Positions 1 through 34,553 of a stretch of 64,000 nt of DNA are shown piece by piece. Numbering within the stretch: the first letter of the stretch is position 1; the number at the start of each line of letters is the position of its first letter. Below the pieces are notes generated by a model. That model did no database searches. It saw only the letters and a list, made by a program, of their open reading frames with translations, and was not told the origin of the DNA. The DNA is taken from contig CAVNZM010000001.1 of NCBI GenBank assembly GCA_963693365.1, forward strand, positions 7,316,001 to 7,380,000, read 5' to 3'. This stretch comes from Amoebidium appalachense (taxonomy: Eukaryota; Ichthyosporea). The translations under genes were made by a program, and so were the position numbers.

Positions 1-2195
1 ACCTGCCATGGTGAAGAATCGGGAAAAAAAGTTGACGTGACAGCTAAGAGATCGAAGTGAAAGTGAAGTTTGGTAATGTCGATAATATATACAAAGTATC
101 GGATGTATCCGCTGAGCTCAGGCAGTCAAGCTTACAGAAAGTAACGCCACAGCCATAATAATACCACATAATCTTCTTCTAGAATCAATATAAATATATT
201 CAAAGAGTACCTGATATGATGAGACCTAATTCTTTAGTCTCTTGCTGGATAAACGTAATAGTGGCGTTTTGATTATTTTGAATGGGCATGAGCAATTTGG
301 CAAAGCATCAGGCTCACGCCCCCTGTAATATAAGGAGTTTTGAGGGATCAGCTGATCCGCTCTACTATATGATTTGTAGCCAATAAGACTGACGAGAAGA
401 AAGCGAAAAGAACTTAGACAAAACAATAGCATTGTTTTAGCACTTTAGAACTGATTCTATATTCAAGTATAAATTATAGTTATATTTAGAGATTATGATT
501 AGCTGACAGCGAACCATTTTATTTGGCTCTTGTCCAATCCGAAATATCCATGTGTGAACGTGCCACAATGCACCCTTTCGAGTGTGACGGGCACGCCGGG
601 TTAGCCCCTCCAGAGTCCGTGGTTTCGCATTATTCAGCTCACATGATCATGAGCACGATGAGCACGTGTTTGGCTATTCACATGAGCACGACGAGCACGT
701 GTTCAGCACCCACTAAATATTTTTGAATAGCAAGATTTGCACATGTTCAGTCGCCTCAGCTGTTCAACCCCCACTGTTTTTGGATTCAATTTCCTCGAAC
801 AAACTCAAGCTGCCTCTAATAAGCAGCAAAAAAATATGAGCTCTAGCAAGCAAAGGGCGGGGTCCGGTTATGTGTACAGACATCTGTGTAGGTGGCTGAT
901 GCTCTTCTGAGTCGCGGTAGACATTTCCATTACGCCAAGTGGCAGGGCGAAGGCATTTAGGCATCTGACCTGGAATAGCGAGGCAGGCATGCACATGCCA
1001 AAGGTTTTTCAGGATGGGTGGGGCCCCCCGAGAAAGGGGGAGAGAAAGGGTTGGTGGATGGTTTTTTTTTTTTTTTTTTTTTTTGGTTGGGGGGGGGGGG
1101 GGGGGGGGGTAAGAATGTCTAAGCCGCATGTACACCAAGACTTTTGACCATATTCCGTATGGACACAAGGGTCTTGTGCAAGTGCGCCGGCAGTCACTTG
1201 TTATATTAGCGTTTATAAGCACACTGAATTTTAGATACACAAAGCGGGCGCGTGCGCATGTGTGTGCCACGGCGTGTGTGCGGGCCTGAGGGCGCGCGCG
1301 CGCGTGTGTGTGTGTGTGTGGGTGCATGTGTGCTGGGAAATGATAAGAATATACAGGACATGCACCGCCGTGTTCGACACGTGAGGCGGTTTGCCTTGTT
1401 AACAGCGTGTATGCACTTGCTCAACTATTATAGTCACAGCAGTGGTAAGTGCACCTAGCCGTGAGGCTATAGCATGCCCTCGCCACTTGTGTATCTGCTT
1501 AGCTCCGACTGTGAAAACCATTCTGCGCTTGCGTGTATAGGGGTGTGTTTACATAGGCTTGTTTGCATATTGTTTCCATCGCTTGTCTGCAAACGGTACC
1601 TGTACCTCATATCATGTACGGGTTTAGTTGAGGTCGTGAGAATTTCCCCTTATTACAACAACAACATCCGATAAAATTTATAGCTTTGTGTGCTGCCAAA
1701 AAAATTCTCTAATCTTGCCTAGCGTCATGAACGTAGCTCTTTTTAGCAACCTTGAGCTCGAGGTGGGCCGGGGTGTGGGGTTGATGCGGTCGATGAGTTG
1801 AACTGTTTAACGCGTGTGGTTTCAATAAAACGCCCAACGAGGCAAGATGACAAATCTACTAGATTTGTATTTTTCCCTTTTCTCCAATTGTAATAATATG
1901 TTAAACATTTAGGCATTGTAGAATTTTTGGGGTCTTCAGTCAGAGTTTGTAATCATGCACACTAATGTTCACAGTGGCTCACCGCACATTGTTGGCCCCT
2001 GCAACATCCACTTGAAGGCTTTGATGTTTTGCAACTGTAACGTTTTGCATCGGTTTAAACGAACGATCTTATTGTAGGTGCCTTACTTTTGTTTATACGT
2101 TTATTTTAGGTTATCGTTTTTTGACCCCGAAAACTTATTCATAGTCGAAATGCGGAGCATGGGCCATCCAAAAAAGCTACTTGAGTGTTAACAAC
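1..2195. other. Upstream region without a recognised gene
   Basis: No open frame here looks like a protein. The stretch holds a T-run followed by a G-run (about 1061-1110), a (GC)n to (GT)n tract at about 1290-1321, and a short imperfect direct repeat around GAGCACG at 648-702. An AATAAA at 1824-1829 could be the polyadenylation signal of a gene lying further left, but no coding end was seen before it. The last few hundred bases should contain the promoter of the glycosyltransferase gene that starts at 2196; no TATA box was recognised there. Confidence 0.5.
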
Positions 2196-12666
<10,471 letters not shown>

Positions 12667-12905
12667 GGTTTTGGGTGTTTTTTTTGGTTTTTCGATTTGG
12701 GATGAACGTGTTTTCTGGGTATGAATGACATAATGGTTGATGTTGTTTAATGTTTCTTTTTGGTTTGTATTGTCCCTTCTCGTCATTCTTTCTCCCTTCG
12801 ATACGAGTCGTGCGTTCGCGCGCACAACCACGTGCACGCTTGCACACACATGCACAATCATGTGCACACCACACACACACACACGCTTGTGCGCACGCAG
12901 TGACC

Positions 12906-12964
<59 letters not shown>

Positions 12965-13415
12965 TTTTCAGGCAGTAAATGCCTTACTCCATTAACCACC
13001 GTACAAGATTGTGGTTTCACCTCCTAGCCTTTTCTATTGTATGTTGATAGATTTTATATAAACGTTGAAGTTGATTTAGAAAATGATCGTTATATAGAAT
13101 AGTACTGACACAAGCATGAAGGACAAGGGACACGGCGGGGAAAGGTAGTATTACAAGAACGTAGGGCTCTGCAGGTGTATGCTTTTGTGCGCATGTATGC
13201 AATGTTTTTGTATCTCAGCGTTTGCAATTTTATGTGTAATGCCTGGATATAGTGCACATAAAATCTTGAAGTTGTACATGGTAGCATACGAGCATGATGA
13301 ATGTACACTGTACGTTAGTAAAGAACACAAGTTGAACTTGAAATAAATGTGGTTGCTGATATAGCAAGCAAAATCGTAGAATGTAGGTGAACAGTCTTTG
13401 TTGGTCTCTATTCGG

Positions 13416-13470
<55 letters not shown>

Positions 13471-13589
13471 CATAGACGGGAGCATTTCAACAATTCGAAG
13501 TTGAACACACAGGCGTCCGGCCTGGACCAAATTGATTGGAAGGCACATCAATTCTGCGCCTCCCCGGGCACGGCCCTCCCCTCCCCCCA

Positions 13590-13655
<66 letters not shown>

Positions 13656-13696
13656 GCGCGCGCAGTCACGCACGTGTGTGTGTGCGCGCGCGCACG

Positions 13697-13750
<54 letters not shown>

Positions 13751-14076
13751 CTTTCGCCCTGCTGGCCGGGCCTGGACGGTGGATCAACTGAGTGGTTCGG
13801 TTCGTGTCTTTGGCAGCTACGCAGGCTCCGAGTTTTTCGGGCTCGTCTTCCCAAATATGGTAATACCGCGAACAAGAGCCTCGGACGAACCTCTACTTCA
13901 CAACAAATCGACGATCGAGAGTTGTGTTCGTAGCTGTTCATAGCTTAGCCTACCCACAGCTCTCCCCTCCTCGCATTTTCCCTTTGAAATTGTGCTTGGT
14001 AACAGCGAATAACCTCTCTTTCTCTTCACCCCACTCCACCTACCATCCTTTTGCTTGCCCCCGGCCTCCATTCTCC
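12667..14076. other. Intergenic region between the glycosyltransferase and PPME1
   Basis: Contains a (CA)n tract at 12915-12962, an AATAAA at 13342-13347 that could end the upstream transcript (about 680 bases after its stop codon), a (TA)n tract at 13419-13467, and a poly-C / (CA)n / (CG)n block at 13588-13748. The non-repetitive stretch 13750-13960 directly before PPME1 is open in frames on both strands but matches nothing recognised; promoter or 5' untranslated sequence is the simplest reading. Confidence 0.5.
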
Positions 14077-26649
<12,573 letters not shown>

Positions 26650-26657
26650 TATATAAA
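26650..26657 (+). promoter_or_regulatory. TATA box of the 26822 gene
   Basis: TATATAAA followed by CGTAGACG, 165 bases before the start codon. The same arrangement (TATATAAACG) stands before the GH114 gene at 45196. Confidence 0.7.
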
Positions 26658-26821
26658 CGTAGACGCAGCCAGCTTCAGGAGAAGAATCATCACATCCACA
26701 TGCACACGAGGTCACTCAGTCTATTCTACTCACTCTAAAACACTTTTCAGTACGAAAACCCCTTTTAGTTTACTCGAAAAAACAACCTATTTCTCGTACT
26801 CTTTTTCAAAAAGACTTCAAG

Positions 26822-27451
26822 ATGTCTCTCCAAAACACCACCACCACCGCCACCACCGACTGCACGACAACGACAAAGCATCCCGACCTCTTCCACACGG
26901 ACGACTCGTGCAAAAACAACCAACTACCCGATGGTGTCTACGTAGACCCAGAAGACACACTCAAAGAAATGGACCGCATGTGCCGCACCAACTTCCTCAC
27001 ACACGTACGCAACGAGAAAAACGCGCGGTGGGTGGGCCTCGCCATAGAGAGAGTGGTTTCAGAACTGCAGGTCGAACGTGCTGCTATGGGCATACGGTGG
27101 ATTACGAGTGGGTGGAACATACAACACATTGCTGTTTTGATCAAGTTTGCAACGTGTAAAAAGTGGACATGCCCGCAAATTGCAGAGCTTACAGACATTG
27201 TCTCTCGTGACTGGCCTATGGAACCTCACACTGCACGTCTTGCATATCACATGATCGAGGGGATGACGCTGGAAGGCGCAGCGGATTTTCTCGCTCTTAT
27301 GACGAAGGAGTGGTCTCCCCATTCGGCATTAACTCTCCTTGAGGAGATTTCGAAGCTTTATGGGTGGAACAACAGCATGTTCAACCGTATTGCTGTGTTG
27401 TTTACGTTGGCGCGTGCGACGATGAAAATGCAGCTTCTGAAAATAGAGTAG
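26822..27451 (+). CDS. Intronless protein of unknown family with Trp-containing helical repeats
   Basis: A 209-residue frame starting with an ATG that follows a TATA box and an AT-rich leader. The family is not recognised. The first 20 residues are rich in Thr, and there is no signal peptide or membrane segment. From residue about 95 onward the sequence is predicted helical, with a loose repeat of about 35 residues marked by a Trp and a following Ala or Leu pattern: KKWTCPQIA, RDWPMEPHTARLAYHMI, KEWSPHSALTLL and YGWNNSMFNRIAVL. This suggests a small alpha-solenoid or four-helix fold. It ends shortly after the last unit. The gene stands alone between PPME1 and the convergent zinc-finger gene. 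Coding status rests on the long open frame, TATA box and repeat pattern, not on homology. Confidence 0.65.
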   Translation: MSLQNTTTTATTDCTTTTKHPDLFHTDDSCKNNQLPDGVYVDPEDTLKEMDRMCRTNFLTHVRNEKNARWVGLAIERVVSELQVERAAMGIRWITSGWNIQHIAVLIKFATCKKWTCPQIAELTDIVSRDWPMEPHTARLAYHMIEGMTLEGAADFLALMTKEWSPHSALTLLEEISKLYGWNNSMFNRIAVLFTLARATMKMQLLKIE

Positions 27452-28490
27452 GTCTCATGAGTCATGTTTCTCTTGAAAAAGGTTTTGTGAATTTACACGA
27501 ATATAACAGCCGACCACGTAATACAGTAAAGTCGTTTTATACAATGTCTTTCACCATGAGAATTGTGGTACCACATAGTATAATGATAATAGAATATATG
27601 TTTGAGTAAAATATTCGTGTGAATACATATATATGCATGAAGTATGATAACTGTTTGACTATATCGACGGGTTTCGTAGCAGTAAATCAGTACAAATAGA
27701 ATGATATACCATGAGAGAAGATTACCTTCCCACACGTAGCAGAGTCTGCATTTAACACATGTAGAGTGTATAGTCGTTGCACACGCACACACGGAGATGA
27801 TCAGTCTCTATATGGGTGCAATATACTACTTACTACTAGTGTGTGTACTTAATCGGGCTGCATGCACTATCACCGAAGTATCACACAAGTGTTAACACGG
27901 TGCTGGAGAGTCTGTGTAACCGTCAGTCATCAATATAACTCCCGGTTTATTATGGATTTGTGGCGGGGTTTATATACTCCGCGGGGGAGCACAACACGGT
28001 TGTGCTCTCGAGTACAACCAATTGTGCTCTCGGGAAAATACATCGGGTAGAGCACACAGCTAACCAAGCCCCAGTCCCATCCAGACACACGGGACTGCAG
28101 GCGGTGCGCTCCGAGCCAATCAAACGGCAGTGAGCCATCCAGCCACCACAAGATCGGATTGCGGAGCGCATAATCACACTCGCCAAATAAGCAGATAGAC
28201 AACGAACTAGCACAAGTAGGAAATACTTAGTAATAATAATAGTGATATTGGTGTTGTATATTCCAACATACCACTGTGCGAATAATCACGGGAGCTGGGC
28301 TTTCGAATGGTAAATACTTGCTGGGCACCATCACAGACCGCAAAGCTCAACCCCATTCCTCCCCTCAGCCCCTCAACCCTCCCTCTCCGTCACGCTAAAA
28401 CCTGCTTCTTCTCTCACCTCACCTCCCCCCCCCTCCCCCCCCCCCCCCCCCCCTCCATCCCCCCCCTTCCCCCCCTTCCCCCACCCACCA

Positions 28491-28522
<32 letters not shown>

Positions 28523-28987
28523 ACCTCACCCCACAAAGACCCTCTTGTGGTACCCCTTCAACCAAGGTGGTCTCTGTTTTCCCATTACTTATGAACCTCC
28601 TTTCTTAGAGCAAATTCCCGCGTCTCTCTCCGGTATAATAAGCTATGCTCCCTTTCAAAATTTATACAACCTCGTTTTTTGCATTTCATTTATTTGTGTG
28701 AAGAGTAAGAAAGGTGTTGAATATGTGTGCACACACCCACGCACTGGTTGTGTGCGGGTATTGTGTGTGTTTTTTTGCTTGTGTGTGTGCGTGCTTGCGC
28801 ATGCGCGTGTGTTCGGGCTTGCGTGGGTGCGTGCGAAGTTGCGTGCGAAGTTGCATGTGTGGGTGCATGTGTAGGTGCGTACGCGCATGCGCGCGTTTGT
28901 GTGCACACAAGAGCATGTGCGTGGACAGAGAGCATGTGCAATTGTGTTTGTTCATTGGTGGCCACGGGTAGCATATGGTCATATGCT

Positions 28988-29038
<51 letters not shown>

Positions 29039-29832
29039 GCTCTGTTTGGGAGACTCGTCTTGGATGGAGGAGGTGGGGGTGGAGGGGAAGTGTGGGATCA
29101 GGGGTATCATATTATTTAGTATGGGGATGTGGAGTTCATGCTTCCGTACGTGTCACACAAACTGGGTCAGTCTCCTTATATGCTTATCATCATAACCAAC
29201 TAAACTTTCAGCCGTAGGTGGCCCACAAATGATTGTGTGTAACCTGCGAACTACTCGGTGCCTCAACGTGTGATGTGCACGCGTGTGTGTGTGTGTGTGT
29301 GTGTGTTCCTTTTTCTGGTGGTGGTGGTGGGGGGGGGGGGGGGAGGGGAGGGAGGGGGGGAGGGGGGGGAGGTTGTTTGCATATCACTCATAACGCCCTT
29401 GTATGCCAACGCATACTTTGACTCGTGCAATACACCTAATGGATAGTTCGTGTGTTACATATATCCAGCAAATATCTTCTGTACATCTACATATTCATCC
29501 GCAGAAACCTATCTTCTTTATAAGGTGGACACCAGGCCCGCCAGTATTTGCGTAAAACTACTACCGAATGCATATCCCGGTCACTTAGATAATCAGACAT
29601 TTCTGACGCCATAACAACCTACATGGGGAATTCTAGTTCGCTATTTCGACGTTAAAAATTCACAATAATATATGTATCCCGCATATTTGAAATACACCAT
29701 GGGCCGTATCGATATCTATAACAGACATACATAAGGGCCGATGTGGTATTATGTGGATCAGGATTAAAATTGGTCTATCCTAGGAGTGCTTGGATTGGGC
29801 ATATTCAGCCTTAAAAGAAATTTGCGTATCCT

Positions 29833-29909
<77 letters not shown>

Positions 29910-29912
29910 CAC

Positions 29913-29947
<35 letters not shown>

Positions 29948-30193
29948 CACGGTGTGTGTGTGTGTGTGTGTGTGTATTGCCTATATTCACCTAGAGCATA
30001 TCCTAATTTCTGCTTACAAGGCACACCTTGCCTTTCTCTACTTATCCCCCCCCCCCCCCCCCCTCCCCCCCCCCCCCCCCCCCCCCCCCGTGAAGAGACA
30101 TCCATTACAAAACCCCTACCCCCCCCCCCCCCAAAAAAAAAAAAAAAAAAAGGAAAGAAGATTATGAACCCCACACTTGTGAAAGCATGTAAG

Positions 30194-30250
<57 letters not shown>

Positions 30251-30345
30251 AAAAAGGAAAAGAGATTATGAACCCGACACTTGTGAAAGCATGTTCAGAA
30301 AGTTTTGGGCTTATAGCTCTTTGAAAAGCATTGCTTGATCGAAAG

Positions 30346-30385
<40 letters not shown>

Positions 30386-30644
30386 CCCCGAAAAAAAAAA
30401 GAAAAAACCTTCATTCCCTGAGTCATAAGCCACTGAGGGGAAACGGTAGGAAAGCGACGTAAGTGTGCACAGAAGCAAGCGACTGGTGTCTGAAGGAGCC
30501 TGAAACAACAAAAAAACAAAAAAAAACAAAGACAAAAGTAGTAGGCGAAATCGCAGGAGAAATTGGTAAGTACTGGTGATCACACAAATCAGGAGATTTC
30601 TCCAACCCGGATCGTGTAGATTGTAGCGGTGATTGTTCCAAATT
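27452..30644. other. Intergenic region between the 26822 gene and the zinc-finger gene
   Basis: No gene recognised. Non-repetitive AT-rich sequence (27452-28300) includes two close copies of TTGTGCTCTCG (near 28000-28030). Simple-sequence blocks include a G-run of about 45 (28989-29036), (GT)n at 29833-29971 interrupted twice by GCCACGGT, and poly-C to poly-A blocks at 30047-30150, 30195-30255 and 30346-30400. Confidence 0.5.
30147..30299. repeat. Tandem duplication of a poly-C / poly-A / unique-sequence unit
   Basis: The 36-base unique piece GATTATGAACCCCACACTTG (and onward to AAAGCATGT) occurs at about 30160 and 30265, each preceded by poly-C then poly-A. The unit is about 105 bases; the duplicate differs by a few bases and in tract lengths. 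Confidence 0.85.
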
Positions 30645-31569
30645 TCACTCGTGACATGAGGAAATTATGGCGTCCATTTCACTGCATATATTCTCAAGTT
30701 CGGCAGGGTCGACATTCCATGAAAAATCCATCTCGTCAAGACAAATCGGCTCCGTCATATCTAACATATCCACCTGACTGACGTTAGGCACCCCCAAAGG
30801 GTTCGCGCTGCCCACTGAGAATCCGGCAATCGGATTGGAAGTGACCGAATTTTGATTTCCGTATGAATTCGGCTGTGGCTGCGCATGTTTTTCCTCGGGA
30901 ACTTGCTCGTAGGAAAGCGACCGTTTCCGCTCTGCCATTACCAAACCCCCCTCTGGCGTCAATTCCTCAGATTCCGTATTGTGATATTCCATATCCTCAT
31001 TCCCGGAACTTTGCCCCGAATTGTGGTAAGAATCCCCCCCAGAATCAGCATCCATGGGACTACCCGCCCCTTGCTCCGCTCTGTCCGAAATTCCCGGTTG
31101 CAAATTACCGGAAAACACTCTTTCCGGTTGGCTGGGACGTGGGGCTTTCGGCCCCCTTTTAAGGCTGGTGCGTCGAATCGTCTTGGTTGGGTGTGGGGGC
31201 TCGTCTTCTGGGATCGCTTCCTCGCAAATGGACGATACGGAAATCGAATGTGAAATATCCGAAATCCGGTGAAGGGCGGGCTCACTCTGCGTTCGAAGAA
31301 CCTTGAATTTTGTGCTTTTGGATTCGTTTTCCACCGAGTTTGCCGATTTGGGCGGATTCAGAACTCCGGCCGGGTCCGCCACGGATTTTATTCCCGATTT
31401 TCGCTTGTGATTGGACGGGTCATTCGATAAAGATTTCTTTCTCTTCTCTCGGCGTTTTTGAGGCGGTTTGTTTGTTGGCGGCCAGACGTTGTGGTGCTTG
31501 ATTCGGATGTGTGTCTGTGTGGGAAAGGATGATGTGTGAGTGTTCAGGCCATGTTCTTGGGTTTACTGG

Positions 31570-31604
<35 letters not shown>

Positions 31605-33067
31605 CGCCTTTTGCCTGGGTGTGTGTGAGTTGTTAATGTTCTTATCACGGGGGCTGTGTGTGCGTACGTGTGTCAGGTGCACGTGGGCACATGTACACAT
31701 GTGTGAACGTGCACATCTGTGAATGTGCCCGTGTATGTGTGTGTGTTTTGTGTTTATGTGCTTGTATGTGTTTGTGTTTGTGTGTGATGTTTTTGCCCAT
31801 GTGTGTGTGTGGGTGAAGGTGTGGGTACGTGCATGCATGTGTGTTTATCTGTGTGTGCGCCCTCACACATGTAGATGCCCTGCTTCTGCCTTGGTATACC
31901 CGCACTTTGCCATGTGCAGGTGCGCATGGGGTTTTATGTCTGAAATTGTCCCCTCCAAACCTCCCTCCCCCCTCTTTTCTTTCTTTTCTCTTTTCTTCTC
32001 TTCTTTTTTCTTTTCCCCCTCCACCCACACGCGCACACACACAAACAGACATGTACACGTACGTGCAGAGAAGACTCTGTGGCATAGACCCTCCCACACC
32101 CCTCGTGTCCACACGTGACGGTCCTTTCCAGTTCCTTGAAAGTTCGCCGTCTGCGGGGTTTTTTCGGGGGGTCTGTGGAGAAATGGTGTGTAAGGAGGCG
32201 TGAATCCACATTGTAGGTGCACTTGCGCGAGATCGACCGGTGGATCTGATTACGATTTTGGTAGTTGGGGAGTTGGGGGGGGGGGGGGGGGGGGGGGGGG
32301 GGAGGGGGCGGAAGGTGGGGAGGGAGAGATGGGAGAGGTCTGGATGTGGGATTGGGGGGATATGTGTGGCAGTGGTGGTGGTTTTGTCGGTGGGTACCTT
32401 TTTTTTTTTTTTTTTTTTTCCCCTTTCGGGAGGAGGGGGGGGGGGGGGGGGTGGAGGGGGTTAGTGGTGGAGGTGGGAGGGAGGATGGGAGGGGGGAGGG
32501 GGGATCATGAGAGCAGAACTGCAGATTGAATTCGATGTCTGTTCCTAAAAGGTCATAAAAACTTTACAGATTCCAATTATACTTAGCAATACATTACTAA
32601 GTCGACTGGTGAGTGGGTGGTTCATGCTAATCATCATGTGATGTGCAGTCAGAATGCATAGAACCCAACACACATGCATGATTTTAACCCGTGCGTATGG
32701 GCGTTAAACTTAATACTACAATCACTGAGCTGTTTCAACAGTTTTCCTATTTAACAATTCCAAATTACGGTGATTGTATTCCCTGGTGTTAAGGCGATGG
32801 CATGTTGTAAACACGGGCACCCCACAGCCGTGAGCTTTGACTCAAACTACTAATCTCGTTGGTTACCTCCCCTTAATTCTTGCTGCACACACCCACCCAC
32901 TCACACACACACGGCCGAACACATACAAACACGAATGCACACAAAGACACACACAAAAACACAAACCACAAACGAGCAGATACGAGCACACGTACCACAT
33001 CAAAACGTGGACAGTAAGTACTCACGCACAGTTGCAAACACACAAGCACGCACGGTTGAGGGGGGGA

Positions 33068-33116
<49 letters not shown>

Positions 33117-33288
33117 ACACATTCACATACACAGGACCGATGCACCTATGCCGCAACACATGTATAATAGACACACACACACACACCTTCCAAATTCGCA
33201 TCAGCGCCAGGTGTGTCCTCAGGCTTCGTTGCCCTGGTCACACGAGTGTTAGTGAGCATCACTGATGGAAGTGCATTGTTGCGTGTGC

Positions 33289-33320
<32 letters not shown>

Positions 33321-33329
33321 GTGTATGTG

Positions 33330-33360
<31 letters not shown>

Positions 33361-34154
33361 GCGTGCGTGCGTGTTCGTGTCTGTCCATGTCTGTGTGTAT
33401 TCTCTCTCTCTGTGTGTGTGTGTGTGGAAAAAAGGTATTCAGAGAGAAATCTACACCAAAGGAGTGCAAAATGAGCCCATCAACGAACCGCAAACAGTTA
33501 AAACCACAATAGTGGACCATAGCAAAACTGCCAGACGAAAACTAAATATAGGACTAAATTCTAGTTTTGCTCGGTTTGTTCGTTTATGTGTGAGTGAGTG
33601 TGTGTGTGCCTTTGCGGATGTTGTTGCACTGATGGGGGGGGGGGGGGGGGGGGAGGGGGGGGGGGAGGGGGTGATGGCGGAGTCTGTGATGGAACAAAAG
33701 GCGTACTTTTTTTGGAGTGGGGAGGGGGGTGGAGGGGTTGGAGGGAAGAGAATGGGAAGGAAAGGGGGGTAATAAGAAGTGCGTATGAGATAGAAAACGC
33801 CCAACAGTAGTGTTAGAGAGTACATCAAATAAGGGGAATAGAGCGCTTGAAGGAATCAGGGCTTACGTAAGGAATAGCAAGGAAAAACCAGGTGCAGAGA
33901 GGTAGAAATACCATAAAATGGAGTTGTGGTAATGGGGGGGGGAGGTGGGAGGGGGGAGGGGGGTGTTCAAGGGGGAAAAGATGGGGAAAGGGAGAGCCCA
34001 GGAAAAAGGGAGCGGGAGGGGGGTGTCTTACGGTTCTCCCTTGCATTTGATAGGCACTGGGAAAGGTCTGGGGGGAGACCTGCCGACCATTTTTGGCCCC
34101 AAACTCCTGCCGTTTATGCTGTTATTGTGTGCCTCATGGTATGCATGCACATGC

Positions 34155-34200
<46 letters not shown>

Positions 34201-34517
34201 AAAAAAAAAAAAAAACTCCCCGCCCCCTCCCCCCTTCCGGGGCATTTCTCTCCACCTGCCAATACAAAGAAAAGAGAAAGCAATGACCAAAAAAAAAAAA
34301 AAAAAAAAAAAAAAACAAACCCGACATAGCGTACCATGCACTCATCAGGGATTTCCGGCTCTTACTTCCCCGTTTATCCCCCCCCCCCCCCCCTCCCCTT
34401 CCCCCCAGCGCCCCTTTCCGGTCCCCTTTTCGTCTTTCTCGCACTCCTCTGCTTTGACAAAAACCTACACCCACCAGAGGCACAAAAACACCACACCCGC
34501 TTCGACCCACCTTCATC

Positions 34518-34553
<36 letters not shown>

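Noticed and set aside
13666-13941. Minus-strand frame starting MNSYEHNSRSS just before PPME1
   Set aside because: No homology, no splice partner, and it runs into a (CA)n tract; more likely PPME1 promoter or leader DNA.
32209-32245. Earlier acceptor (32246) for the zinc-finger exon
   Set aside because: It needs an incoming phase that no upstream exon provides; the acceptor at 32173 has a better pyrimidine tract and the right phase.
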